In this document: positions 14,892 to 23,149 of the stretch, piece after piece
Layout of the letters: every line of letters starts with the position of its first letter
Position numbering within the stretch: position 1 is the first letter of the stretch
Source: Pseudomonadota bacterium
Lineage (GTDB): Bacteria; Pseudomonadota; Gammaproteobacteria; Burkholderiales; Burkholderiaceae_E
Direction of reading: 5' to 3'
NCBI GenBank assembly: GCA_023388075.1
Contig: JAEWGX010000082.1
Coordinates: 1 to 28,545, forward strand
Length of the DNA stretch: 28,545 nucleotides
Position numbers and translations under genes: made by a program
The notes under the pieces: generated by a model
Told to the model about the DNA's origin: nothing
What the model saw: the letters and a program-made list of their open reading frames with translations, nothing else
Databases searched by the model: none

Positions 14892-16246
14892 ATGGCATGA
14901 CGACAGGTCCCGCCTCGATCTCCATCCTCGGCGCGCGCGTGGTCGACCCGGCCACCGGCAGCGACGGGGCGGCGGACGTGCACCTCGCCGACGGCCGCAT
15001 CCTGGCCGTCGGCGACGCGCCGGCCGGCTTCAGGGCGGAGCGCCGCATCGACGCGGCCGGGCTCGTCCTCGCCCCCGGCCTGGTCGACCTCTCCGCCCGC
15101 TTGCGCGAGCCGGGCTTCGAGTACAAGGCGACCCTGGAATCGGAGATGCAGGCGGCGGTGGCCGGCGGCATCACCTCGCTCGTCTGCCCGCCCGATACCG
15201 ATCCGATCCTCGACGAGCCCGGGTTGATCGAGATGCTCAAGCATCGCGCGCGCAACCTGTCGCTCGCCCAGCTCTATCCTCTCGGGGCGCTCACGGTCCG
15301 GCTCGCGGGCGAGGACCTGACCGAGATGGCCGAGCTCGCGGAAGCGGGCTGCGTCGGCTTTTCGCAGGCATCGGTGCCGGTGCTCGACACCCAGGTGCTG
15401 ATGCGCGCCATGCAGTACGCGCGTACCTACGGGTTCACGGTGTGGCTGCAGCCGCTGGATCCCTTCCTCGGCCGCGGCGGCGTCGCCCACAGCGGTGCGG
15501 TTGCCACCCGGCTCGGCCTCGCCGGCATCCCCGTGCAGTCCGAAACGGTGGCGCTGCACACCATCCTGGAGCTGGTGGATGCGACCGGCTGCCGGGTACA
15601 CCTGGGCCGGCTGTCCTCCGCCCGGGGCATCGCGCTGGTGCGCGAGGCGAAGCGGGCGGGCCTGGGCGTGACCGCCGACGTGGCGATACACCATCTCCAT
15701 CTCATCGATATCGACATCGGCCACTTCGAGACCGACTGCCGGGTGCTGCCACCGTTTCGCTCGCAGCGCGATCGCGACGCCATCCGGGCCGGCCTGCTCG
15801 ACGGTACGATCGATGCCATCTGCTCGGACCACACCCCGGTGGCGGAGGATGCGAAGGCCCTGCCGTTCGGCGAGGCCGAGCCGGGCACGACAGGGCTCGA
15901 GCTGCTGCTGCCGCTGCTGCTCAAGTGGACGACCGAGGGCGACGTGCCGTTGCTGCGCGCCCTGGACCTGGTGACCCGGTCCGCCTCGGCGATTGCCGGC
16001 ATCCCCGGAGCCGGCGCCGGCATCGTCGCCGGCGCGCCGGCCGACCTCTGCCTCTTCGATCCACGCGAGCCGTGGGTAGTGGACGACGCCACGCTCCACA
16101 GCCAGGGCAAGGACACCCCCTACCACGGGCGCGAGCTGGTCGGGCGCGTGGTGACGACGCTGGTGGGAGGGCGCATCGCCTTCGACCGCGCGGGCGATCC
16201 GCAGCGCAGGATCGTCGGCGGCGGCCGCGCTTCCCGCGAGGGCTGA
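14888..16246 (+). CDS. pyrC': dihydroorotase-like protein PyrC' (probably non-catalytic)
   Basis: Member of the class I dihydroorotase/amidohydrolase family, 452 residues, coupled to pyrB by an ATGA overlap. True dihydroorotases carry His-x-His for zinc in the D-x-H-x-H-x-R-E-P-G motif. Here the segment D67-L-S-A-R-L-R-E-P-G has S69 and R71 at those places. The later H-x-x-H-x-S motif reads H238-L-G-R241-L-S, losing another likely ligand. The C-terminal S-D-H-T-P motif and an H-H-L segment remain. This is the pattern of PyrC' (PyrX), which in Pseudomonas is a structural partner of aspartate carbamoyltransferase. A real dihydroorotase should be encoded elsewhere. Confidence 0.88.
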   Translation: MNGMTTGPASISILGARVVDPATGSDGAADVHLADGRILAVGDAPAGFRAERRIDAAGLVLAPGLVDLSARLREPGFEYKATLESEMQAAVAGGITSLVCPPDTDPILDEPGLIEMLKHRARNLSLAQLYPLGALTVRLAGEDLTEMAELAEAGCVGFSQASVPVLDTQVLMRAMQYARTYGFTVWLQPLDPFLGRGGVAHSGAVATRLGLAGIPVQSETVALHTILELVDATGCRVHLGRLSSARGIALVREAKRAGLGVTADVAIHHLHLIDIDIGHFETDCRVLPPFRSQRDRDAIRAGLLDGTIDAICSDHTPVAEDAKALPFGEAEPGTTGLELLLPLLLKWTTEGDVPLLRALDLVTRSASAIAGIPGAGAGIVAGAPADLCLFDPREPWVVDDATLHSQGKDTPYHGRELVGRVVTTLVGGRIAFDRAGDPQRRIVGGGRASREG

Positions 16247-17058
16247 TGCCCGCGGCGTTGCGTCGCCTGGCAAGACTACCGCTGCTGCTCGCGCTCGCGT
16301 TCGCCGGTCTTGCCATCCAGCTGCTGGTCTTTCCGCTGGCGGACGTGTCGCGGCGTCGGGCGATCGTGCGGCTCTGGTCCCGGGCGCTGCTCGCCGTCTG
16401 CGGCCTGCGGTTGCGGGTCCACCAGGACGGCGGCGTGCGCGACGCGCGGTCGTTGCTCGACACCGGGCCGATGGTGGTGGCCAACCATGTCTCGTGGCTC
16501 GACATCTTCGTCATCGACTCGGTGGCCACCTGCGCCTTCGTGGCGAAGTCCGAGGTGAGGCGCTGGCCGCTCGCGGGCTGGCTCGCCGCGATGGCGGGCA
16601 CGGTCTTCATCGAGCGTGCCCGCCGCCATGCGGTCCACAAGGTGATCGAACGGCTGCGCCAGCGGCTGCGCGAGCGCTTCCCGGTGGCGGTGTTCCCGGA
16701 GGCCACCACCTCCACCGGGTCGTCCCTGCGACCGTTCCACGGCAACCTGCTCGAGGCGGCGATCGCCGAGGCTGTCCCGGTGGTGCCGATGGCGCTGCGC
16801 TATCGCGACGAGCGCGGCCAGCTCTCCGAGGCTGCCGCCTACGTCGACGACATGACGTTCATCGAATCGCTCTGGCTGGTGACCGGGATGCCGTACATCG
16901 TCGCGGAGGTGCATGTGCTCGCGCCGGTGCCGGCGACCGGGCGCAATCGCCACCAGCTCGCGCGCGAGCTGCGCGCGCTGATCAGCGGCCGCCTGGAGCT
17001 GCCGCTCGAGGACAGCGTACCTGGTACAGTCGCCGCGTTTCGAGCCGCATCGCACTGA
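16246..17058 (+). CDS. PlsC-type 1-acyl-glycerol-3-phosphate acyltransferase
   Basis: Membrane-associated acyltransferase of 270 residues that probably acylates lysophosphatidic acid or a related lysolipid. The N-terminus has one hydrophobic segment (about 11-33). Block I is N-H-V-S-W-L-D with H81 and D86 (the H-x4-D motif). Block III is F150-P-E-A-T-T-S, where the usual Gly of F-P-E-G-T is Ala153. The ATG at 16246 shares its A with the pyrC' stop, so the gene belongs to the pyr operon's tail. The substrate cannot be told from sequence; an ornithine-lipid (OlsA-like) role is possible. The last 77 bases overlap apaH on the other strand. Confidence 0.88.
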   Translation: MPAALRRLARLPLLLALAFAGLAIQLLVFPLADVSRRRAIVRLWSRALLAVCGLRLRVHQDGGVRDARSLLDTGPMVVANHVSWLDIFVIDSVATCAFVAKSEVRRWPLAGWLAAMAGTVFIERARRHAVHKVIERLRQRLRERFPVAVFPEATTSTGSSLRPFHGNLLEAAIAEAVPVVPMALRYRDERGQLSEAAAYVDDMTFIESLWLVTGMPYIVAEVHVLAPVPATGRNRHQLARELRALISGRLELPLEDSVPGTVAAFRAASH

Positions 17059-17800
17059 GGCAGCCGCCCCAGACGCAGCCGGTGTCCAGCGCCACCAGGT
17101 TCGGCCGGTCGACCAGCCCGAGCGTGGACCAGTGGCCGAACACCACGGTCTTGCCGGCACTGCGGCGACCCCGTGCCTCGAACCACGGGCGACGGCCAGC
17201 CTTCGCGCGGTCGGGCGCATCGCTCGACTCGAGGTCCAGCCGTCCATCGTCGTGGATATAGCGCAGACGGGTCAGGATGTTCACGATCACGCGCAGCCGG
17301 TCGTCACCGCTCAGCGAGTCCTCCCACCGCGCAGGCTCGTTGCCGTACATGACGGACATGAAGTCGGCCCAGTGCGGACCCCGCAGCACCGACTCCACCT
17401 CGCGCGCGAGCGCAACCGCGGTGAGTGGGTCCCATTGCGGTACCAGGCCGCCATGGATCAGCAGGTAGTCTCCCTGGAGGTGGGCAAGGGGGCGGCTGCG
17501 CAGCCAGTCGAGCAGTTCGCGGCGATCCGGCGCCGCGAGCACCGGCTGCAGCGTGTCGCCGCGGTGCGGCCGGCGCACCCCGGCTGCCGCCGCGAGCAGG
17601 TGCAGGTCGTGATTGCCGAGCACCACCACCGCGCGTGAACCGAGCGCCCTGACGGCGCGCAGCGAGCCCAGCGAATCCGGTCCACGATTGACCAGGTCGC
17701 CGCAGAACCAGAGCGGCTCGGTCGGGCCGGGCCGGATGCCTGCAAGCAGCTTGCGCAGGGGGGCGTGGCAGCCCTGCAGGTCGCCGAAGGCAATCGTCAC
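16982..17800 (-). CDS. apaH: diadenosine tetraphosphatase ApaH (symmetrical)
   Basis: Hydrolyses Ap4A to two ADP; it also removes NpnN caps from RNA in enteric bacteria. The 272-residue protein shows the metallophosphatase motifs in order: G-D-L-Q-G-C-H near residue 6, G-D-L-V-N-R-G-P-D-S near 34, and G-N-H-D-L-H near 62. Later come F-G-H-W and the C-terminal L-D-T-G-C-V-W-G-G of ApaH. The start is a GTG at 17800, preceded by a GAGGGAG-like ribosome-binding site. It lies downstream of the wbpM-like gene on the same strand, 45 bases away, so it may be the last gene of that transcript. In Burkholderia apaH marks one edge of the O-antigen locus. Its end overlaps the acyltransferase gene antiparallel. 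Confidence 0.94.
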   Translation of the reverse strand: MTIAFGDLQGCHAPLRKLLAGIRPGPTEPLWFCGDLVNRGPDSLGSLRAVRALGSRAVVVLGNHDLHLLAAAAGVRRPHRGDTLQPVLAAPDRRELLDWLRSRPLAHLQGDYLLIHGGLVPQWDPLTAVALAREVESVLRGPHWADFMSVMYGNEPARWEDSLSGDDRLRVIVNILTRLRYIHDDGRLDLESSDAPDRAKAGRRPWFEARGRRSAGKTVVFGHWSTLGLVDRPNLVALDTGCVWGGCLSAMRLETRRLYQVRCPRAAAPGGR

Positions 17801-17845
17801 CGGCTGGCGCTCCCTCGCATCTTCGCGGCCCGAACCGTGCCGCCG

Positions 17846-19885
17846 CTAGACCGGCCGGATGTGCGTGTCCGGGTCGGCCTTCGGTTTGCGCCTGCGCTTG
17901 GCAGGGCCGGCCGGCGGGCCGACGGTTGTCGCGGCATCGACATCCGAGCCGGCGGCGGCGACGGCCGGCCTGGGCATCGGCAAGGTCGGCGGCGACGGGT
18001 CGGCGGCCGAGCCGGTAAGGGGCTTGCCGCCCTTGATCGACTCGTAGTCCGGCTGCATCGCCGGCTGGTACTCCGGGACCCACTGCGCGAGCGCGCGCCG
18101 CACCTCGCTGTCCCGGTAGGGACCGACCGATTCCAGCCACGCACGCGCGCCGACTTCCCAGCCGGAGCCGGGCGGCTCGATCGGGCGCGACACCCGGACC
18201 TTCTGGTGCGGGGTGGGCAGCGTCTTCTCGTTGTCCGCCAGCAGCTCTTCGTAGAGCTTCTCGCCGGCGCGCAGGCCGGTGAACTCGATCGGTATCTCTT
18301 CCTCCGAGAAGCCCGACAGCCGGATCATCGTCCGCGCGAGATCGACGATCCGGATCGGCTCGCCCATGTCGAGCACGAAGGTCTCGCCGCCGCGGCCCAT
18401 GTGGCCGGCCTGGAGGACGAGCTGCGTCGCCTCGGGGATCGACATGAAGTAGCGCGTGATCTCCGGATGGGTGACCGTGATCGGGCCGCCGCGATCGATC
18501 TGCTCGCGGAACTTCGGGATCACGCTGCCGCTCGAGCCGAGCACGTTGCCGAAGCGCACGATCACCACCGGCAACCCGTTCAGCCGGTGCCGATACTGCA
18601 GGATCATCTCCGCGAGCCGCTTGGTCGCGCCCATGACGTTGGTCGGATTGACCGCCTTGTCGGTGGAGATGTAGACGAACTTCTCGACCTCGAACCGGGC
18701 CGCCACGTCCGCCACCACGCGGGTGCCATGGGCGTTGTTGCGCACCGCCTGCCAGGCGTTGTCGCGCTCGAGGATCGGCACGTGCTTGTAGGCGGCCGCG
18801 TGGAAAACCACCCGTGGCTCGTAGCGCACGAAGATCTCGATCAGCCGACGCTCGTCCTTGATGTCCCCCAGGATCGGCACGACCTTCACCGCCGGGAAGC
18901 GGGCGTGCAGGTCCTCGGTCACCTGGTAGAGCGCGAACTCGTTCATCTCGATCACGATGATGCGGGCCGGCTCGAAGCGGGCGACCTGGCGGCAGACCTC
19001 GGACCCGATGGAGCCTCCGCCTCCGGTGACCAGCACCGACTTGCCAGCGAGCATGTGGCGCAGGCCGCTGATGTCGAGGTGAACCGGGTCGCGTCCGAGA
19101 AGGTCGTCCACCTGCACGTGACGGATCTGCGAGACCTTCACCCGACCGCTCATCAGCTCGTGCACGTCCGGGATCACCAGCAGCTTCACATGGGCCTTCT
19201 CGCACAGCTCGAAGACGCGGCGGCGCGTGGCGTGGTCGGTCGTGCCGGTGGCGAGCACCGCGTGCTGGCAGTTGCAGTCCCGCGCGACCTGCTCGAGCTG
19301 GTCCCAGCTGCCCAGGATGCGCACGCCGCCGAGCTGGCGACCGACCTTGTTGCGGTTGTCGTCGAGCAGCCCGACCACGAACCAGCCGGAGGTGCGATGG
19401 AGCTCGTCGATCAGCGTCAGCGCCGCGTTGCCGGCGCCGAGCAGCAGCACCGGTTGCGACTGCCGGCTCTGCGGCCAGGCCGACTTCTCCTTCCACCAGC
19501 GGTAGAGCAGCCGCCCCGAGCACATGAAGAGGATCAGCAGCAGCGGATTCAGGAAGTAGAGCGAGCGCGGCACGCCCAGCCCGTTGCGCCAGAGCAGCAG
19601 CAGGATCGGGATGATGAGCGCCGACACGCCCACCGCCTTGGCGATGAGCTTCAGGTCGTGCACCGACGCGTAGCGCCAGATGCCGCGGTAGAGGCCGAAG
19701 TAGACGAAGCAGCCGAACTGCACCGCCAGCACCGCGGGCAAGGTCTGCAGCAGGATGATCTGGGTGGTCTGCTCGAGCTCGAAGTTCCAGCGCAGCGAGA
19801 AGGTGAACGTCCAGACCAGCGCCGACACGATGAGGTCGTGCCCCATCGCAACGAAAGTGCGCGGATTGACGTTCAGGAATTTCAT
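17846..19885 (-). CDS. wbpM: membrane-bound nucleotide-sugar 4,6-dehydratase, WbpM/CapD/PglF family
   Basis: Inner-membrane enzyme of 679 residues, expected to turn UDP-GlcNAc into UDP-4-keto-6-deoxy-HexNAc. Four transmembrane helices occupy about 12-30, 45-66, 82-100 and 108-126. A first nucleotide-binding region (P-V-L-L-L-G-A-G-N-A-A near 145) follows. The catalytic SDR domain starts at T287-G-G-G-G-S-I-G. The catalytic residues read S407/T408-D409-K410 and M418-x3-K422: Met replaces the usual Tyr, as in the Ser-Met-Lys triad of WbpM and PglF. The last ~45 residues are a Pro/Ala-rich tail ending in a Lys/Arg-rich stretch. It starts 7 bases after the wbpL-like gene. The symbol denotes the family; the exact product sugar is inferred. 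Confidence 0.9.
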   Translation of the reverse strand: MKFLNVNPRTFVAMGHDLIVSALVWTFTFSLRWNFELEQTTQIILLQTLPAVLAVQFGCFVYFGLYRGIWRYASVHDLKLIAKAVGVSALIIPILLLLWRNGLGVPRSLYFLNPLLLILFMCSGRLLYRWWKEKSAWPQSRQSQPVLLLGAGNAALTLIDELHRTSGWFVVGLLDDNRNKVGRQLGGVRILGSWDQLEQVARDCNCQHAVLATGTTDHATRRRVFELCEKAHVKLLVIPDVHELMSGRVKVSQIRHVQVDDLLGRDPVHLDISGLRHMLAGKSVLVTGGGGSIGSEVCRQVARFEPARIIVIEMNEFALYQVTEDLHARFPAVKVVPILGDIKDERRLIEIFVRYEPRVVFHAAAYKHVPILERDNAWQAVRNNAHGTRVVADVAARFEVEKFVYISTDKAVNPTNVMGATKRLAEMILQYRHRLNGLPVVIVRFGNVLGSSGSVIPKFREQIDRGGPITVTHPEITRYFMSIPEATQLVLQAGHMGRGGETFVLDMGEPIRIVDLARTMIRLSGFSEEEIPIEFTGLRAGEKLYEELLADNEKTLPTPHQKVRVSRPIEPPGSGWEVGARAWLESVGPYRDSEVRRALAQWVPEYQPAMQPDYESIKGGKPLTGSAADPSPPTLPMPRPAVAAAGSDVDAATTVGPPAGPAKRRRKPKADPDTHIRPV

Positions 19886-19892
19886 GCTGCGT

Positions 19893-21047
19893 TCACTGTT
19901 CCTTCAGCCCGGCGCCGCCAAGCCAGGCCACGACAGCGAGCGGCGCGCAGGCGATCACCAGGATCACGGGAGCCCACGGCGCTTGCCGATGGGCGAGGAG
20001 CGCGAGCGGAAAGATCCATGCGATGTCGAGGAGGCAGTATACAAGCGAGACCGGCTGGTGCCCGCGCCAGCGGCGGGCCAGGCGCTGATAGAGATGGCTG
20101 CGATGCGCGGTAGCCACGCGCTGGCCGGTGAGCCAGCGGCGCAATAGCGTGACGGTGGCGTCGACGTGGAACGCGGCGCCGAGGATCAACCAGGTCCAGA
20201 CACTCATGTCGCCCAACGTAACGTCGTGTACCGCGGCCGCAAGAATCGCGAAGCCCAGAAACAGGCTGCCGGCATCGCCCAGGAAGATCCGCGCCGGCGG
20301 CCAGTTCAGCACCAGGAAGCCCGCCACCGCCGCCGCGAGCAGCAGGCGCGCGAGATCGACCGGTGCCGAGATCGATGCACCGAAGTCAGCCCCGGCATCG
20401 ACGCCGGTCCCGGCCAGCTTCAACAGGAGCGAGGCGAGCAGCATGAAGAGTGCCTGCGCTGCAGCGAGCCCATCGATCCCGTCCATGAAGTTGAACAGGT
20501 TGAGCCACCAGACGCCGGCGAGGAGCGCGAGCGGCAGCACCGCCAAGTCGATCGCGGCGACGAGCCACGTCGGCGCGCCGGCGGGCAGCCAGCTGGCGAG
20601 CGACGGCAGCCCGGTGGCGGCCACGAGCGGACCGGCGTCCGATTCGATCGGCGGCATGGTGGCCGCCGTGACCGCCGCGATCAGCGCGGCGACGGCGGCC
20701 GCCTGGACCGCGAGCCGAGTGCCGGCGCCGAGGTCATGGCGGTCGTCGGCGAGGCCGGTCAGCGCAAGGGCGATGCCGGCACCCAGCACCACCCAGGCGG
20801 GCCAGCCGGAGAAGCTGCCCGCCGGAAGGCACCAGGCGAGGGCGAGCAGGAACGCCACGACGATCGCGACGCCGCCACCGCGCGGCGTCGGCCGCTGATG
20901 CGACGAGCGGGCGTTCGGATGATCCTGCAGGCCGAGGCGTACCGCGTGGCGGGCGATCAGCGCGGCGCCGCCGAGCGACAGCAGGGCGGCGGCCGCGGTG
21001 CCGAAGATGAGGGTGGTCGGCAGGGCAGCAGCGGCGGGAACGGTCAT
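19893..21047 (-). CDS. wbpL: undecaprenyl-phosphate sugar-1-phosphate transferase, WecA/WbpL family
   Basis: Polytopic membrane enzyme of 384 residues that should start O-antigen assembly by moving a HexNAc-1-phosphate from UDP to undecaprenyl phosphate. Family motifs are S48-S-H-Q-R-P-T-P-R-G-G-G-V near the first loop, the D101-D102 metal pair, N186-F-M-D189-G-I-D192-G, and G257-D-A-G-S. About ten hydrophobic segments lie between. Within the family it resembles the WbpL group more than the peptidoglycan MraY, because a WbpM-type dehydratase follows it immediately. Substrate could be UDP-QuiNAc, UDP-FucNAc or UDP-GlcNAc. It is the first gene of the minus-strand operon and is divergent from rmlB. 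Confidence 0.9.
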   Translation of the reverse strand: MTVPAAAALPTTLIFGTAAAALLSLGGAALIARHAVRLGLQDHPNARSSHQRPTPRGGGVAIVVAFLLALAWCLPAGSFSGWPAWVVLGAGIALALTGLADDRHDLGAGTRLAVQAAAVAALIAAVTAATMPPIESDAGPLVAATGLPSLASWLPAGAPTWLVAAIDLAVLPLALLAGVWWLNLFNFMDGIDGLAAAQALFMLLASLLLKLAGTGVDAGADFGASISAPVDLARLLLAAAVAGFLVLNWPPARIFLGDAGSLFLGFAILAAAVHDVTLGDMSVWTWLILGAAFHVDATVTLLRRWLTGQRVATAHRSHLYQRLARRWRGHQPVSLVYCLLDIAWIFPLALLAHRQAPWAPVILVIACAPLAVVAWLGGAGLKEQ

Positions 21048-21093
21048 CCGGGAACCTGTCCACTACCACAGGGAGCCGTTCCGATGCGAACCC

Positions 21094-21107
21094 TGTCGTT
21101 TTCGACA
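21094..21107. promoter_or_regulatory. palindrome TGTCG-N4-CGACA, candidate operator
   Basis: In the 134-base divergent gap between wbpL and rmlB, TGTCG (21094-21098) and CGACA (21103-21107) form a perfect inverted repeat around TTTT. The larger half-site CCCTGTCG (21091-21098) recurs at 21121-21128, exactly 30 bases downstream. Its centre lies about 40 bases ahead of the rmlB -10 candidate. The arrangement suggests a regulator binding between two O-antigen operons, but no regulator gene is nearby. Confidence 0.45.
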
Positions 21108-21136
21108 ATCCGCAAGTTTGCCCTGTCGGCCGTGGC

Positions 21137-21142
21137 TATACT
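21137..21142 (+). promoter_or_regulatory. candidate -10 element for the rmlBACD operon
   Basis: TATACT at 21137-21142 matches the -10 consensus at five of six positions and lies 39 bases before the rmlB ATG, in an AT-richer patch. I find no good -35 at 16-18 bases upstream, so the promoter may depend on an activator, which would fit the repeated CCCTGTCG elements just ahead of it. Confidence 0.45.
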
Positions 21143-21181
21143 TTTCAGGATTATGCGCCAGGCGCTGGAATCGGACACACC

Positions 21182-22258
21182 ATGATCCTAGTTACCGGAG
21201 GGGCCGGTTTCATCGGCTCCAACTTCGTCCTCGACTGGCTCGCCCAGTCGGACGAGGGCGTCGTGAACGTCGACAAGCTCACCTACGCGGGCAACCTGCA
21301 GAACCTCGCGTCGCTGGCGGGCAACGATGCGCATGAGTTCGTCCGCTGCGACATCTGCGATCGCGAGGCGATCGAAGCGCTGCTTCAGAAGCATCGCCCG
21401 CGGGCGATCGTGCACTTCGCCGCCGAAAGCCACGTCGACCGCTCCATCCACGGCCCGGAGGAGTTCGTCAGGACCAACGTCTTCGGCACGTTCACGCTGC
21501 TCGAGGCGGCGCGGCGCCACTGGAGCGGGCTGGAGACGGCCGACAAGGAGGCCTTCCGCTTCCTGCATGTCTCCACCGACGAGGTGTACGGATCGCTGGG
21601 CGCCCAGGACCCGGCGTTCGCCGAGACCCATCCCTACCAGCCCAACAGCCCCTATTCGGCAAGCAAGGCGGGCTCGGACCACCTGGTGCGCTCGTATTTC
21701 CACACCTATGGCCTGCCGGTCCTCACCACCAACTGCTCCAACAACTACGGGCCGTACCAGTTTCCGGAAAAACTGATCCCGCTCGTGATCGCCAACGCGC
21801 TTGCCGGGCAGCCGCTGCCGATCTACGGCGACGGCATGAACGTGCGCGACTGGCTCTACGTCGCCGACCACTGCTCGGCGATCCGCCGCGTCCTGGAGGC
21901 GGGCCGTCCGGGCGAGGTCTACAACATCGGCGGCCGTGCCGAGATGCACAACATCGACATCGTCCGCCGCCTCTGTGCGCTGGTCGACGAGCTGCGCCCG
22001 GACCCGGCCGGACCCCGGGAGCGCCTGATCACCTTCGTGAAGGACCGTCCCGGCCACGACCGGCGCTACGCCATCGACGCGTCGAAGATCGAGGCCGAGC
22101 TCGGTTGGACACCGCGCGAGACCTTCGCGTCCGGTATCCGCAAGACGGTGGCCTGGTACCTCGAGAACCAGGAGTGGGTGGCCGCGGTGCAGTCCGGCGC
22201 CTACCGAGAGTGGATGGCGCGCAACTACGACGGCCGCGAGGCGAAGGTGGCAGGATGA
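21182..22258 (+). CDS. rmlB: dTDP-glucose 4,6-dehydratase
   Basis: Second step of dTDP-L-rhamnose synthesis: dTDP-glucose to dTDP-4-keto-6-deoxyglucose, NAD-dependent. The 358-residue protein has the Rossmann motif T5-G-G-A-G-F-I-G12, the catalytic T132-D133-E134 and Y158-x3-K162, matching RmlB and not the WbpM type found next door. The family segments L-T-Y-A-G-N-L and N-N-Y-G-P-Y-Q-F-P-E-K-L are present. First gene of a four-gene rml operon; its stop overlaps the rmlA ATG. Also known as rfbB. Confidence 0.97.
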   Translation: MILVTGGAGFIGSNFVLDWLAQSDEGVVNVDKLTYAGNLQNLASLAGNDAHEFVRCDICDREAIEALLQKHRPRAIVHFAAESHVDRSIHGPEEFVRTNVFGTFTLLEAARRHWSGLETADKEAFRFLHVSTDEVYGSLGAQDPAFAETHPYQPNSPYSASKAGSDHLVRSYFHTYGLPVLTTNCSNNYGPYQFPEKLIPLVIANALAGQPLPIYGDGMNVRDWLYVADHCSAIRRVLEAGRPGEVYNIGGRAEMHNIDIVRRLCALVDELRPDPAGPRERLITFVKDRPGHDRRYAIDASKIEAELGWTPRETFASGIRKTVAWYLENQEWVAAVQSGAYREWMARNYDGREAKVAG

Positions 22259-23130
22259 AGGGAATCATCCTGGCCGGCGGGTCCGGCACCCGGCTCTATC
22301 CCGTGACGCAGGCGGTCTCCAAGCAGCTCCTGCCGATCTACGACAAGCCGATGATCTACTACCCGCTGACCTGCCTGATGCTGGCCGGGATCCGCGAGGT
22401 GCTGATCATCTCGACACCGCAGGACACGCCGCGCTTCGAGCAGCTCCTCGGTGACGGCGCCGGCTGGGGGATGGAGCTGCGCTACGCCGTGCAGCCGTCG
22501 CCGGACGGGTTGGCCCAGGCGTTCCTGATCGGCGAGTCCTTCGTCGGCCAGGACCCGTGCGCGCTGGTCCTCGGGGACAACATCTTCTACGGCCATGCGC
22601 TGGCCGGCGACCTGCTCGACGCCGCTCGGCGCCCGACCGGGGCGACCGTGTTCGCCTACCGGGTGAACGACCCCGAGCGCTATGGCGTCGTGGAGTTCGA
22701 CGCCGACGGGCGCGCCGTCAGCCTCGAGGAGAAGCCGGCCCGGCCGAAGTCGCACTACGCGGTGACCGGGATGTACTTCTACGACAACCGGGTGGTCGAG
22801 ATCGCGAGGTCGCTCAAGCCCTCGGCCCGGGGCGAGCTGGAGATCACCGACGTCAACCGCCGCTACCTCGAGACCGGCGACCTGCACGTGAAGACGATGG
22901 GCCGCGGCTATGCCTGGCTCGACACCGGAACCCAGGAATCGCTGATCGAGGCATCGCTCTTCGTGCAGACGATAGAGAAGCGCCAGGGCCTGAAGATCGC
23001 CTGCCCGGAGGAGGTGGCCTACCGGATGGGCTACATCGACGCAGCGCAGCTCGAGGCGCTCGCGCGGCCGCTGGAGAAGAGCGGCTATGGCCGGTATCTC
23101 CTGAGCGTGCTTGCAGAGCGCGTATTCTGA
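22255..23130 (+). CDS. rmlA: glucose-1-phosphate thymidylyltransferase
   Basis: First enzyme of the rhamnose pathway: dTTP plus glucose-1-phosphate to dTDP-glucose. The 291-residue protein begins with the nucleotidyltransferase loop G8-G-S-G-T-R-L-Y-P and K-Q-L-L-P-I-Y-D-K-P. It also shows L-G-D-N-I-F-Y-G, E-K-P and the Y-A-W-L-D-T-G-T segment typical of RmlA. The ATG at 22255 overlaps the rmlB stop (ATGA); an upstream in-frame extension within rmlB is not credible. AlgC encoded downstream in this window could supply the glucose-1-phosphate. Also called rfbA. Confidence 0.97.
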   Translation: MKGIILAGGSGTRLYPVTQAVSKQLLPIYDKPMIYYPLTCLMLAGIREVLIISTPQDTPRFEQLLGDGAGWGMELRYAVQPSPDGLAQAFLIGESFVGQDPCALVLGDNIFYGHALAGDLLDAARRPTGATVFAYRVNDPERYGVVEFDADGRAVSLEEKPARPKSHYAVTGMYFYDNRVVEIARSLKPSARGELEITDVNRRYLETGDLHVKTMGRGYAWLDTGTQESLIEASLFVQTIEKRQGLKIACPEEVAYRMGYIDAAQLEALARPLEKSGYGRYLLSVLAERVF

Positions 23131-23149
23131 CCGGCCCGAAGCTTCCCCG

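Noticed and set aside
14888..16246. Annotation as an active dihydroorotase
   Set aside because: The His-x-His zinc site is absent (S69, R71), so a catalytic assignment is not supported.
17304..19523. Minus-strand open frame of 739 codons across apaH and the wbpM-like gene
   Set aside because: It is an off-frame, Arg/Ala/Gly-rich shadow of two genes with intact catalytic motifs in their own frames.
17765..20113. Plus-strand open frame of 782 codons opposite the wbpM-like gene
   Set aside because: Rich in His, Asp, Val and Leu with no motif, and antisense to a well-supported membrane dehydratase.
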